Origin: Hydractinia symbiolongicarpus
Taxonomy: Eukaryota; Cnidaria; Hydrozoa; Anthoathecata; Hydractiniidae
Assembly: GCF_029227915.1 (NCBI RefSeq)
Contig: NC_079880.1
Coordinates: 21,576,501-21,640,500, forward strand
DNA length: 64,000 bases
Direction: 5' to 3'
Below, one piece after another: positions 51,401 through 60,800 of this stretch. The notes beneath the pieces are model-generated. The model was given only the letters and a program-made list of their open reading frames with translations, was not told the origin of the DNA and did not search any database. The translations under genes and the position numbers were made by a program. Position 1 is the first letter of the stretch. Every line of letters starts with the position of its first letter.

Positions 51401-53721
51401 CACTTGGCAGAAACCCTGATATTTATTTATTCGAAATACTTTTCATCCATTCTTTTCTTTTTTACATATATTATGTATATTACGCAAAATTAGCAACTTT
51501 TAAAGTGAAAGTTTGAAAAGAGTTTCCTACAATCTCCTACTTTTTGGTTACTTTTTTTATCAATTTGACCCCGCAATGTCATACAAATGAACGGAAAATT
51601 TACCTACAATCTCCTATAATTGAGAGATGAAGTTATGGTTGGCACCCTGATATATCTCTAAATATTAGGGGGGAAGTTCTGAAACACTGTCTCGTTGTAA
51701 GGTGTTGTGCTTAAACTTTTTTTAACTTCCCATAAATTTTCGGTATTGCTATTTTTGGGTATATTTTTTTAATTTTATTTTGTTCCCAGGTATTTTTCTT
51801 CTCTGTGTGTGTGCTTTAGTGCCTTGAAATATCATAGTATATTATTATATTATTAAAAAACAATTAATAAGAAACCGTGAAAAACATCTAAAAATGGCGA
51901 AAAAGCCTGTAAAAACCTTAAAATTGTTAAAAAAATTTGTCAGACACATTAAGAAACTTCGATTTGCAAAATCATTAATTTAGAACTCGTACATATAATC
52001 CATTTAAAAGTATCTCTTTATCATATGTATTTAGTTGCGCATTTGTCATGTTGATGTCTGTAAGTGAGAATGTCACTTTGGCTGAACATGTGTTGGCCAT
52101 GATTGTAGGATATGCAACGAATATATTTAATATGGTGGAAGAAGGTTACAACCAGGTATGGTTTTCTTCTTTTTATTCTTCAGTTTTTTTGTAACAATTA
52201 GATGGATGAACAAGGTAAATGTCGCTGTGATTGATGTGTTTGGTATGGATAACCTGCATCTTTTATTTTCAAAAGAAAATCTGAAAGTTTAAGGTAGTTT
52301 AACGTAGCTGCAATTTCTAAAGTTGTTGTCTCTCGGACATCAAACCTACCACAAGTGTTGCTCAGACCTTAAGTAACAATTTGAAAAAGAAATTTGTTGA
52401 TGTTAGCAGTTTTTGATAATGACGTCATCAATTTTGCCAAAGTTGATAAAAATTGGCTTCGTATTTTTTGAAAAACAAAAGATAATGTGGCAATATATAC
52501 TAAGAAGTCTCCTAAAGCTGATAAAAACAATTAAGAAAAAAAATGCTTAAAAATTTTAATCAACTCAAAAAATTAGTTGCCATGGCAACACTTCGGCACT
52601 TTTCTCAAAAAGCAATTTTTGCAGAAATTAGAGCTGAATAAAGTTAGGAGAAGTCACAAAATATCAAGGTGTAACTATAAGCCAATAAACAGTTTTGGAA
52701 GAACGTTAAACAAGAGGTTTGAAATTGAAAGATAAAAAGTTGATTCAAATAATGGTATAATTAAAGAAAGTTTATTTTTTATTAGTTGATTGCATATCCA
52801 GACAAAATGGTGGCATTGTTGCACGTGTTTCTACCTTCGGGACAGGTTTGTCAGCTATTATTGAAACGTTCCGTTCCGTACCGTGTTAGTGTTTTGTATC
52901 ATGAAACTTTCCGTACCGTGCTAGCGTTTTGTATCGCGAAACCGTACCGTGCAGTGAAGTAAGTTAGGGACTCTTTATTTGGAATAAATTTCCTCTGTTA
53001 GTGGAGAAATGATATCGTTTTTAGTTCCTGTTCACATGGAATGGGCGAGTAAACTTTTCCCAGGGTGAGAAAATACTATGTGGTATTGTTTATTTCAAAA
53101 AAATTATGCCGGATCGACGTAAATTTATCTTGCCTACCGAAGAAACTTGCGCTTTTATGGGAAAATTTATAACCTGCTTTCCAAGATTTCGGTAGGCGGG
53201 TAAATGCTTTTTTTTCCATCTAAACACGCTTAAATTTTTTCTCGACTTGACATCATGCTTAAACAAATTTCCTTGTTCCTGATTAAAATATTTCTCATAT
53301 GAACAGCACCTAAATCAACATTTGTTCAAATTCATTTCAAAATTTTTTTGCTGCTCTCAGTTTATGTTCTCCACCGTAGAATTTAATAAGTAAGTTTTAA
53401 CCCGTAGGGAGTTATTCTGATTGTTTCTGATATCAATAAGAAGCATTGCAACGCCGTAGCTAATGCAAATAATGTGAAAGAATTACCTGACATTGCGCGT
53501 TTTAAAATATTGTTGTTTGACTAAACGTTTTTCCTGGTAAACTAACCAGGAAATTCGTAAAATTTGCAAATCAATTTATGCGCTGGAATTAAATCCACTT
53601 AAAATTACGCTTGACATGTTTATCTATTTTTTGTTTTTATTATTAGCTCATTTTTATGAATCATCGTTTGGTGAAGCAGTTCGAAAAAGATTTAGATAAA
53701 ATTTTATCCGAGAAAAAATAA
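42408..53721 (+). CDS. AP5S1: AP-5 adaptor complex subunit sigma-1
   Basis: Small subunit of the AP-5 coat adaptor, which in animals acts with SPG11/SPG15 at late endosomes and lysosomes. Seven exons in phase give 181 aa (human about 200): 42408-42503, 46037-46140, 47102-47131, 47478-47537, 52035-52155, 52787-52846, 53647-53721. Recognition rests on the start MVNALLVHTV, the KEKEILSFI helix, a sigma-type middle with MSVSENVTLAEHVL, and the ending FLPSGQLIFMNHRLVKQFEK, all lining up with my memory of AP5S1. The ATG has an acceptor ending 17 nt upstream. Introns are large (3.5 and 4.5 kb) and full of mobile elements; exon 3 is only 30 nt. The fit of all six junction phases supports the model. 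Confidence 0.85.
43053..43791. mobile_element. MITE with long (~150 bp) terminal inverted repeats
   Basis: In AP5S1 intron 1. The left arm from about 43053 and the inverted right arm up to about 43791 match for roughly 150 bp with indels, sharing GTAGGTGTGCGATGATT-like ends, TAAAACGCACRTGCAAAG and TGCGGTAGAAAA-type blocks. No ORF. Family not assigned because no target duplication is clear. Confidence 0.65.
44345..44662. repeat. two tandem ~170-bp diverged repeat units
   Basis: Two units share the order: AACCTT...ATCT, GTTTGTC.AAA, TTTTGATCAGCGTTTCA, and an ending TGCTGAC[A/G]TCAGCAAAA. The second ending is a perfect TGCTGACGTCAGCA palindrome. Located in AP5S1 intron 1. Confidence 0.55.
44735..45205 (-). 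pseudogene. piggyBac-like transposase relic
   Basis: Minus-strand fragments resembling PGBD transposases: TIDEMKTYIVLNFKIGL with a following YWS in the position of the family's EIKAFIGL...YWS block, then after stops and a frame change MSHVLMMGL and VFTDNYYTSAALAELLL, the family's TDNYYTSxxL signature with a catalytic-type Asp. Several stops and frameshifts show it is dead. Further remnant may extend to about 45624. Lies in AP5S1 intron 1. Confidence 0.65.
47140..47445. repeat. GTT-rich imperfect trinucleotide repeat
   Basis: About 300 bp of GTT with GCT, GTC and TTT variants, filling nearly all of the 346-bp AP5S1 intron 3. It creates an artificial 107-codon Leu/Val frame that is not a gene. 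Confidence 0.9.
48592..49251 (+). mobile_element. four head-to-tail Helitron-like elements
   Basis: Units at 48592-48785, 48786-48978, 48979-49151 and 49152-49251 (194, 193, 173 and 100 bp). Each starts TCT, continues with TAATAGCCG or similar and GTCTGTCTG, and ends with the hairpin CCCGTGG/CCACGGG, about seven bases, then CTAG. Units abut exactly (CTAG then TCTC). The base before the array is A and the base after it is T. A 5' TC, a 3' hairpin with CTRR and insertion between A and T are Helitron traits. No ORF, so non-autonomous. Lies in AP5S1 intron 4. Confidence 0.8.
49252..51218. other. AP5S1 intron 4, no further feature
   Basis: AT-rich intronic sequence without recognised exon, RNA gene or repeat. 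An acceptor-like TTTGCAG near 49619 precedes a frame that closes at once in the required phase, so it was not used as an exon. Confidence 0.5.
51219..51649. mobile_element. hAT-like MITE with CAGGGTG ends
   Basis: A 431-bp element with ends CAGGGTGCC and GGCACCCTG. Inside are many short direct repeats of TCATACAAA and CTCCTACAATC type. CAGGG ends suggest hAT, but the 8-bp flanks (TGAATATA and ATATATCT) are not a clean duplication. Intronic in AP5S1. Confidence 0.6.
52855..52935. repeat. short ~37-bp tandem repeat
   Basis: Two and a half copies with the order GAAAC, CCGTACCGTG, TAGYGTTTTGTAT, just downstream of AP5S1 exon 6. Confidence 0.7.
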
Positions 53722-56098
53722 TTTCATGTGGTGAGGCGAATCCTTGCTGTTAAATCGAGAAGGTGGCAAAAAGAGGTAGTGAAGCTGCTCGCCAACCGAA
53801 AATCGAATCAGACACTAATCAGCAGTGATTTGTAATTAAATTAACCTCCTGAGCAAGGTTTACATTTTCTTAGTTACTTGTCTGAGCAAGATCGACATTC
53901 TGATTTCAATACAATCATAATGATTTGAGATTTTACTCACATGTACAATCTACTGAGAAACAAAATTCCCATCAAAATGTATGTCGTTATAGTAAGAACT
54001 ACGCTTTCATATTTAGTTTATACTAAACCACTGGCTGATGCGCATCGATCAACGCTGGCCAAAAGTTAAGACGTTACACTAAGCGATTTATTAAAGGCTT
54101 TCATATTCAATAAAGAAGGGGGATTACAGCAAATTACCGAAACGTCGCCGTATGTTGTCTGTCTGTTTAAAATGATAGCTCACATTTTTGTGATCTTTTC
54201 GCAAAATCTCTTCCTTAGGGATTTTGTCTTTTTGATATGAGAGATTACGCCGAAAAATACCCCGGCATCGTTAAGCGATTTTGGCTAATATATGGCCAAA
54301 TTATGCAATCACGGCATGCGTATAAGTTAATTTATCCGTCGAACAATGGCGGAACTTTGCCAGGAATTTTATGTTCCAAATACAGAAAAAATAGCCATCT
54401 TGTCACGATTAAAATATACAAGAAAAAATATCTTTGTCCTACAATAAACCACAAGCAATCATTATACGGTCTCCCCATACCCACTTACTTTGAGGAATGT
54501 TTAAATACGATCCGATATCTTAAACATGAATTCTTGCTGACGTCAGCATGACCTGTTTTCTCCATTTCCTGGATCTTCGCCGGCCGCTGTGTTAATTGTT
54601 CCAAAATAATGCGGGCATTGAAGAAACTACGACTAGTATTTTCAACGTTTCTCACTCTCTTCTGCTTAAGTAGAGCTACTATAAAACTTTGTCGGCTTTT
54701 GAATGTTTAATTTTTCTAAAAGAAGTTTACACAGAGGCGGGATAGTCGTGCAGTTTCATAGCGAGCTCTCACTAGCGATGCCTTGCAGAAAGAATTCCTT
54801 TTTGACTTGTTTTCATTTGAATGCTCAAATCATTTATTTGGTGAGTTGTTTATGTTAAATTGATTTTGTGATGTGAAAAATTAAGTTTAATTGCAGTTTT
54901 CCGACCTAATACTTTCCTAGCATTTATCTCTAACGAAATAATTTTTGCGAAATCAACAAAAAGTAATTTCCCTACGGTGTGACGATTAATTTACAGATAC
55001 GTTCAACCCTATTCCGGACGGCATTTTTTATGGCTCTGAAAAGCCGGTGGACGGAAACACCCTCCAAAAGTGATAAAGGTAACATCGTATTGCCATAAAA
55101 CTTGGCACAAATATTTGTTAGCCGATGAGAGCACAATATTAGCATAAAAAGATATTTGGGTGACATCACTTAGTATTTCCAGGCCTGAAACAGGTTAAAT
55201 TTTGGAAAAGAAAAACTGTGTCAATTAATTGATAGAAGCATAAAAAGACTGAAATATGTCTGCTTTATGTCAAACGACCTCCCTATAGGCAACTGCGATT
55301 TAAGAATAGGAGAGGTTGATCTTTTTCAACGCGTTAACTAAAAAACAGTGTGAACACGTGTTCACACTGTAAACACGTGTTTAAGATAGTCCCCTATAAG
55401 ATGCTTCGCTGGTATCCACACCTGGTTGGTATACAACTTTTTAATTATTTCTACTACCTTATTGGGGAAAAAAACAGGTTATGTGGAGAGATTTTAGTCA
55501 CCAGCCACTAGAATTAGTCACTTTTACCCGGTTTACCCCGATGAGACGTTAGAACAAGAACGGAAAATAACAGCGTTCTGTGTCTTAGAGGACGCCTATA
55601 CGGAAAGAGAAGGTATCCGAGAGAAAGGAGTCTGTTGTTTAAAGGGTATAAAATATAGTAGCGGCGAGATTTAACTTTGAAATCATATTGCCTGTTTCTA
55701 ACAGATGAAAAAGTTAGGACTCGCTAAAAACGAGAGTTCATTTTTTCAGAAATATAAAAGAATTTGTTTTATTATTTTTATTTTCTTTTATTCTGCTGCG
55801 TTCCCAATCTCGTTCCCAGCGCCTGTTGTCTCTTTTATATCGGGATGGCGAGACGTTCACACCGCGTCTCGATGTCAGGTAACATACAAGATGCCCTAGG
55901 AAAGAGGTATCTGTGTCCCTATTTTAGAAAACTATGAAAACCCGTCTGCAGCCACATTCTCGTCCTCACATCTCTTTAGCAGGTAGTTTCAAGTAGTTTA
56001 TCTTTAAGTGCACTAGGAACGAAACAGCCTCGCTACATAAATGTTTTTCTATGACAGTTCGGCCGTAATTTAGCGGGAGCTTAAAAAATTATCTGTTA
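53722..56098. other. intergenic, no supported gene
   Basis: Downstream of AP5S1. An AATAAA near 54107 could serve as polyadenylation signal. Contains TGACGTCA at 54538-54545, a pair of E-box palindromes at 55345-55383, and a sequence around 55800-55900 with CTCGTTCCCA words similar to the small MITE at 58360. ORFs here show no recognisable family. Confidence 0.5.
55345..55383. promoter_or_regulatory. two adjacent palindromes centred on CACGTG
   Basis: 55345-55370 is a perfect 26-bp palindrome (half-site ACAGTGTGAACAC) centred on the E-box CACGTG. 55370-55383 is a second perfect palindrome, TAAACACGTGTTTA, with the same core. CACGTG is the site of bHLH-zip factors such as MYC, USF and MITF. 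A regulatory role is only a possibility; a small foldback element would look similar. Confidence 0.35.
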
Positions 56099-56234
56099 CT
56101 AGTCGTTAGCCCGTGGAGAATCCAAGCGTTCGCCCGTCCTTTTTATACCGCATTGCGTGCTTATCGCTACTGCGCAGCTAAACTACCATTTTGCGTGACA
56201 GACAGACAGACGTATACGAGTATTATAAAATAGA
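56099..56234 (-). mobile_element. Helitron-like short element
   Basis: On the minus strand it runs from TCTATTTTATAATACTCG at 56234, through GTCTGTCTGTC, to CGTTAG-type text read as GGGCTAACGACTAG... on its strand, ending CTAG at 56099-56102. Same family as the array at 48.6-49.25 kb. Confidence 0.6.
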
Positions 56235-56522
56235 TAATCAATTTACGCGTATGCAATCTCAAACGCTTATCTGCGGGCCCAGGTTTTTTGCCTGAATATG
56301 CCAAAAGGCAAAAACCTCTCGGGAGGAGGTTGAGAAGGGCTGATAAGTATACAACCTTGTCCTTAATTGCTGGCGACCATAAAATAAACAAGGAGCTTCT
56401 ATTTCGACAAAAAACAACGTATTTAACGAAGCCAAAATACCATTTTATGCATAATATATTAGTCTTATGATACAAAATTAACACTAAAATATCCATATAT
56501 ATTTTTTGCCAGCATAATATCT

Positions 56523-56693
56523 TTATATGACAACTTCGAACTTAGACTCCTTTAATTGTTTCCCACTAACAAATGTCACTTCTTCGTGAGCTTTTCTGAC
56601 AACTGCGAATGCCTTGTCAAAAAGTTTGATAAAAATTCTGCGTTTGAAGTATTTTATGGACCCCAGTTTTCTTCTAGCTATAATTTCTACTTG
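56523..56693 (-). CDS. possible orphan terminal exon
   Basis: Minus-strand frame of 56 codons plus stop, preceded by a good acceptor (TTTATTTTCAG). The peptide is Lys/Phe/Val-rich with KKLGSIKYF-like text (ARRKLGSIKYFKRRIFIKLF) and ends ESKFEVVI. The open frame also extends upstream to an ATG at 56840. No family recognised and no partner exon identified; it could be a pseudogene remnant. Confidence 0.25.
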   Translation of the reverse strand, partial: QVEIIARRKLGSIKYFKRRIFIKLFDKAFAVVRKAHEEVTFVSGKQLKESKFEVVI

Positions 56694-57236
56694 CTGAAAA
56701 TAAATACTTATTGTAATAACTTCATAGATTATTGCTTCACGGTTTTGGGTAAAGATGGCATACTCAAACCCAGACTTCTTAATCGTTCGGTGGACCATTA
56801 TATCAAAGGAGAATGAGTTGGAAGTTTTGTCATTCGTCAATTTCTTTTAAAAATTCATCAAGCATTTCTTGATTACGAAATCAATTTCTCAATCAAAGTT
56901 TCAGTGCTTTTGTGCGAATTTTGTTGCATCTTTTCAAATTAGCGTAAACCCAGGGTTAAAGAGAAAGCTGTGCTGATGCTTGATTTCGCATCAAAATAAT
57001 TGTATGAGAATTTAAGTTGTCGATAGTAACAATGTCTGAAATAATGAATGAATTAAAAAAGTACTATACAAAAGAAACAAATAAATATAGTTTGGTATCA
57101 AGTTCGAATTAACACATTTGCTGATATTCTATCTATATCGTTCTTAAATGCATGATCCAGGATCTGTCAGACCTTTTGTCGTAAATTCTTTGAATCTAGA
57201 TTTGAAAAAAAGTTATCATAAACTTATTACGAAACA

Positions 57237-57749
57237 CAGTTACCTCCCAGTGACTCGGACACCGGATAACTCCAACTGTCATTATCTCGAACCATTTTAT
57301 AGAGTCTCTTGAAATTTTGTTAATACTTTCTTATATAAAAAAACTCCGGTTAACTCGAACCTCGGATAACTTGAACATTCAGTAACTTGTTCCATTTTTC
57401 GACTCCCCTGAAGCTAATTTCTTCGAATAACTCGAACTTTTTGCTCGAGAAAAAGAAATCAAAGACTAGATAAATGTCAGATTTTAATTTTTTTTTTAGT
57501 TTTTATTAACTCCTGATGTAATATAAATAGATAATGATGTCTGTCAAGGAAAATTCAATTTACAAGGGACTTACATGCCTTTTTTCATCACCGGTAACTG
57601 TTGCCCCACCTCTTTTAAAATCTCTTTGACTTAAACTATAATCTCATTTTAGAATAAATTCGACTAATCGGAAGCTTCGTTTAACTCGAACATTCGTTAA
57701 GTCGAACTATTTTCCTTGGTTTCTTGGAGGTTCGAGTTACGGAGAGTTA
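57237..57749. mobile_element. degenerate pogo/Tigger-like element
   Basis: Begins CAGTTACCTCCCAGTGACTC at 57237 and ends with the imperfect inverted form GTTCGAGTTACGGAGAGTTA near 57749. Internal AACTCGAAC motifs are repeated in both orientations. Related in style to the element at 7250-7748, more decayed, no clear TA flanks. Confidence 0.5.
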
Positions 57750-57888
57750 ATTTTATGTCGTTAGCGCCGTGTTTTCAGAAATATATCCTTACAAAAACAA
57801 GTTTAAACTGAAAATGACGGCTCGATCAAATTTATCCGTCCTGGTTACGTAAAAATTGTTGTAACATTCTCACGTGCAAACCGCACCT

Positions 57889-60800
57889 TTAATTGTCATC
57901 GTCATTTTCTAATGAACTTTTCACAATGCTCAAACCATTCAGGTTTCCTTCGTCGACTAGTTTGATAAGTTTTTTCATAAAATCTGGGTCATCTTTGTTT
58001 TCTATGGAAAACGTAACTTTCGTCTTTCCGGTTTGACGAGGATTTCCGTTGATGGTAGCTTCACTAAAAAAATAGCACTATATACGATTAAAGTTATTCT
58101 TGTATCTAACCTCGGACTATATGCTACTCAGCGACGCTTCCCTTTTTAATAGAAAGTAAAAGGTACTGGATCGAGTTTGTCTTGTTTCCAGAGCCCTTGC
58201 CTAAGGCCGTGTTTACACCGCCGGTAGGCTCTTCATAGGATGAAATGTCCTGGGATCAAAGTTGTTTTAGGTTGTAACTATGAAACATGCAGAAAGTGAA
58301 GTAAAAAAAAAATTCTAAACTAGTCTAATCATATTTGTCTTTCTTGTTTATATAAAAGACAACCTCGTTCCCAACAGCGTTGCCTCTTTCTTGTATCAGG
58401 ACCACGAGACGAACAGCCAGCCCTGATGTTAGAAAAGATAGAGGATGCTCTTGGGACGAGATTGTATAAAAGACACTTGTGTGGTTAGAGGTTGCTTATA
58501 TGTTGCCATAACCTCCTCCCAATAAAGAGGTTAACTTCACAAGGACTCTATCGTGTTTCAAAAAGGCCAAAAAAAGTTTTGAAGATAAATTACCAGGAAA
58601 AAATCATACAAGAGGTAAAATATTATAAACACTTACGAGAATTGTACATCTTTAACATTCGAACCTTTCAATGCCTTTGCCATCTAAATAGAATAATCAA
58701 ATGGTAGTTACGTCTGTAGGGGATTTTGCTAAAAGACAACCTCGTTTCCTGGTTATGTTTACTTCTTTATATTACGTCTAACGGGTAGAAAAGTCAATAA
58801 GGTCTGAGGCCAAAGTTGGGATAGGAGGTCGATGGAGGGAAAACGATTCCGTTGTTATTACTTTGTTTAACTTCTGTTGCTTGAATAATCAAAGAGATGG
58901 GTGGTTTTGAGAGAAGGGAAAGGGAGGGAGTGAGGGGCGGTGTTTGAAACTTCAATCGCAATCGGCTTGAATATTCAACTCTTAGCAACCTTATTGCAGC
59001 GTTAAGCTTTTCGATCTCCCTCTTCTCGACACTCCTTGTGTGGTTAGTAAGAAGGGGAAATTGATAATTTTCTTCAAATCTAAAGTCGAAGAGGGTAATT
59101 AATTCTGACCACCTTTTAGTAACTTCAACTATTTCTTGCATAACATGTATCCCTTACATTCCTCATGATTTTTTTACACGTCATGTTCTCATTCTACTGA
59201 AAATTCTTTTTAATCCAAATAAAAAATTAAAAGGGATCTTAAAGTGTTCCGAAATTTAAAGTTTTCTCCCCCGTGTAATTACATTACCGAAAGTACTTGA
59301 CTTGGAGTCTTAAATGAACAAGGCTTCATGAAAGCCTGGAAGACAGAAGTATATATGAACACATGAATTAGGAGCAAAATAAATCTGCACTCTCTATGGT
59401 AGGTTTTAAAGCAACTTACGTCTTTTTTGATGTTCCCTGCCAACATTTGGTAATTTGCTGAGTTGGAGTCTTTAAGGTTGTCATTGAAATTTTGTTTCAA
59501 AACAAGACTGAGTTTACCTAAATAGAAGATAAATTAATAAAAACTTAAAAGAACTGATAAACAATGAGTCGGACTCCAACCTCGCCCCCCGGGGCTGTTT
59601 TTCTCTTTCTGCCAATATCGCCCTGCGAAGCTGAGGCTCTGCAACAATTCGTTCTTACTTCAATATTGTTGCAGACTAATAGTAAGGAAGCTATTTTGAA
59701 AAATTAAGCAAGTTTACATATAATGTTAAGAACATGTTTTATACCTTTCGGCGGCTCTTCGCCTGATCCAAATGCTTTGTCTTCCTCTTCCTTTCGTTCT
59801 TCTTCAGTTGCCGGCAACAAATCTTCAGGTAACAAATCCGATGATTTTAGTTGCTTTCCTGGCTTTTGATCACGTGATGTTGGTTCTTCCTCTTCTTCTT
59901 CTTCTTCTTCGGGTTCATTGTCCTCCCCTTTTCCCGAACCAATTAAACGAGTAAAAGGTGATGGCACATGTGCTTTCGCTGCAGGGGAATTACCACTTCC
60001 TTCAGTTGATTTCTTTGCTGGGACATCCCCACTGCCTGCGATCGATTTTTTTGATGGGGCATCACCACTACCTGTGTCAGATTTCTTTGATGGGGCATCC
60101 CCGCTACCTGCGGTCGATTTCTTTGATAGGGCATCGCCGCTACCAGCCGTCGATTTCTTTGATGGGGCATCACCACTACCTGCTGTCGATTTCTTCGATG
60201 GGGCATCCCCACTACCGGCGGTCGATTTTCTCACAGATGAGTCGTCGCTGTCCTATAAATTTTTAAGAAAATTTTTTAATGAAAAACACTAAATACTCCA
60301 AATTAAACACTTCAACATAGAAGCAACATTTCTCCCGAAATGGTCAGGGATAAATAGCTTGACTCGTTACTTGATGGTTGTTGCTAAACTGTGCCTTCAA
60401 CTTCTGCATCAATCAGCATATAAAATGTCGTATAGAAGAGAAAAATTCAATTCCACATATCTCTTACCTGGTTTTTCGCTACAGAAAATGCTTTAAGATC
60501 TCCACTCTTTAAAGTGCTTTCCAATAAAGTACTACTTTTATCGTCTTCTGTTTCACCCGACTCAGCTTCTCCTGATTCGACATCACCGGACTCATTGCTA
60601 TCCGCATCGGAGTCCTCATTTTTGATTTCAGCATGGTTACTTGTTTCAGGTACATCGATTTCGCTCCTCACTTTGTTGAGACCTGCGTGAGCATGAGATA
60701 ATAAATCCTCCTTATCATTTTTTAAAAATTTTCGCTCATGGTCGAGTGTTGAAATTTCATTGGATAAATCATCAGCTACGTCATAATCATCGTCATCAAA

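Noticed and set aside
59918-60292. plus-strand frame with FFDGASPLPAVD repeats
   Set aside because: Antisense of the 36-bp coding repeat; the minus-strand reading fits the gene model in phase.
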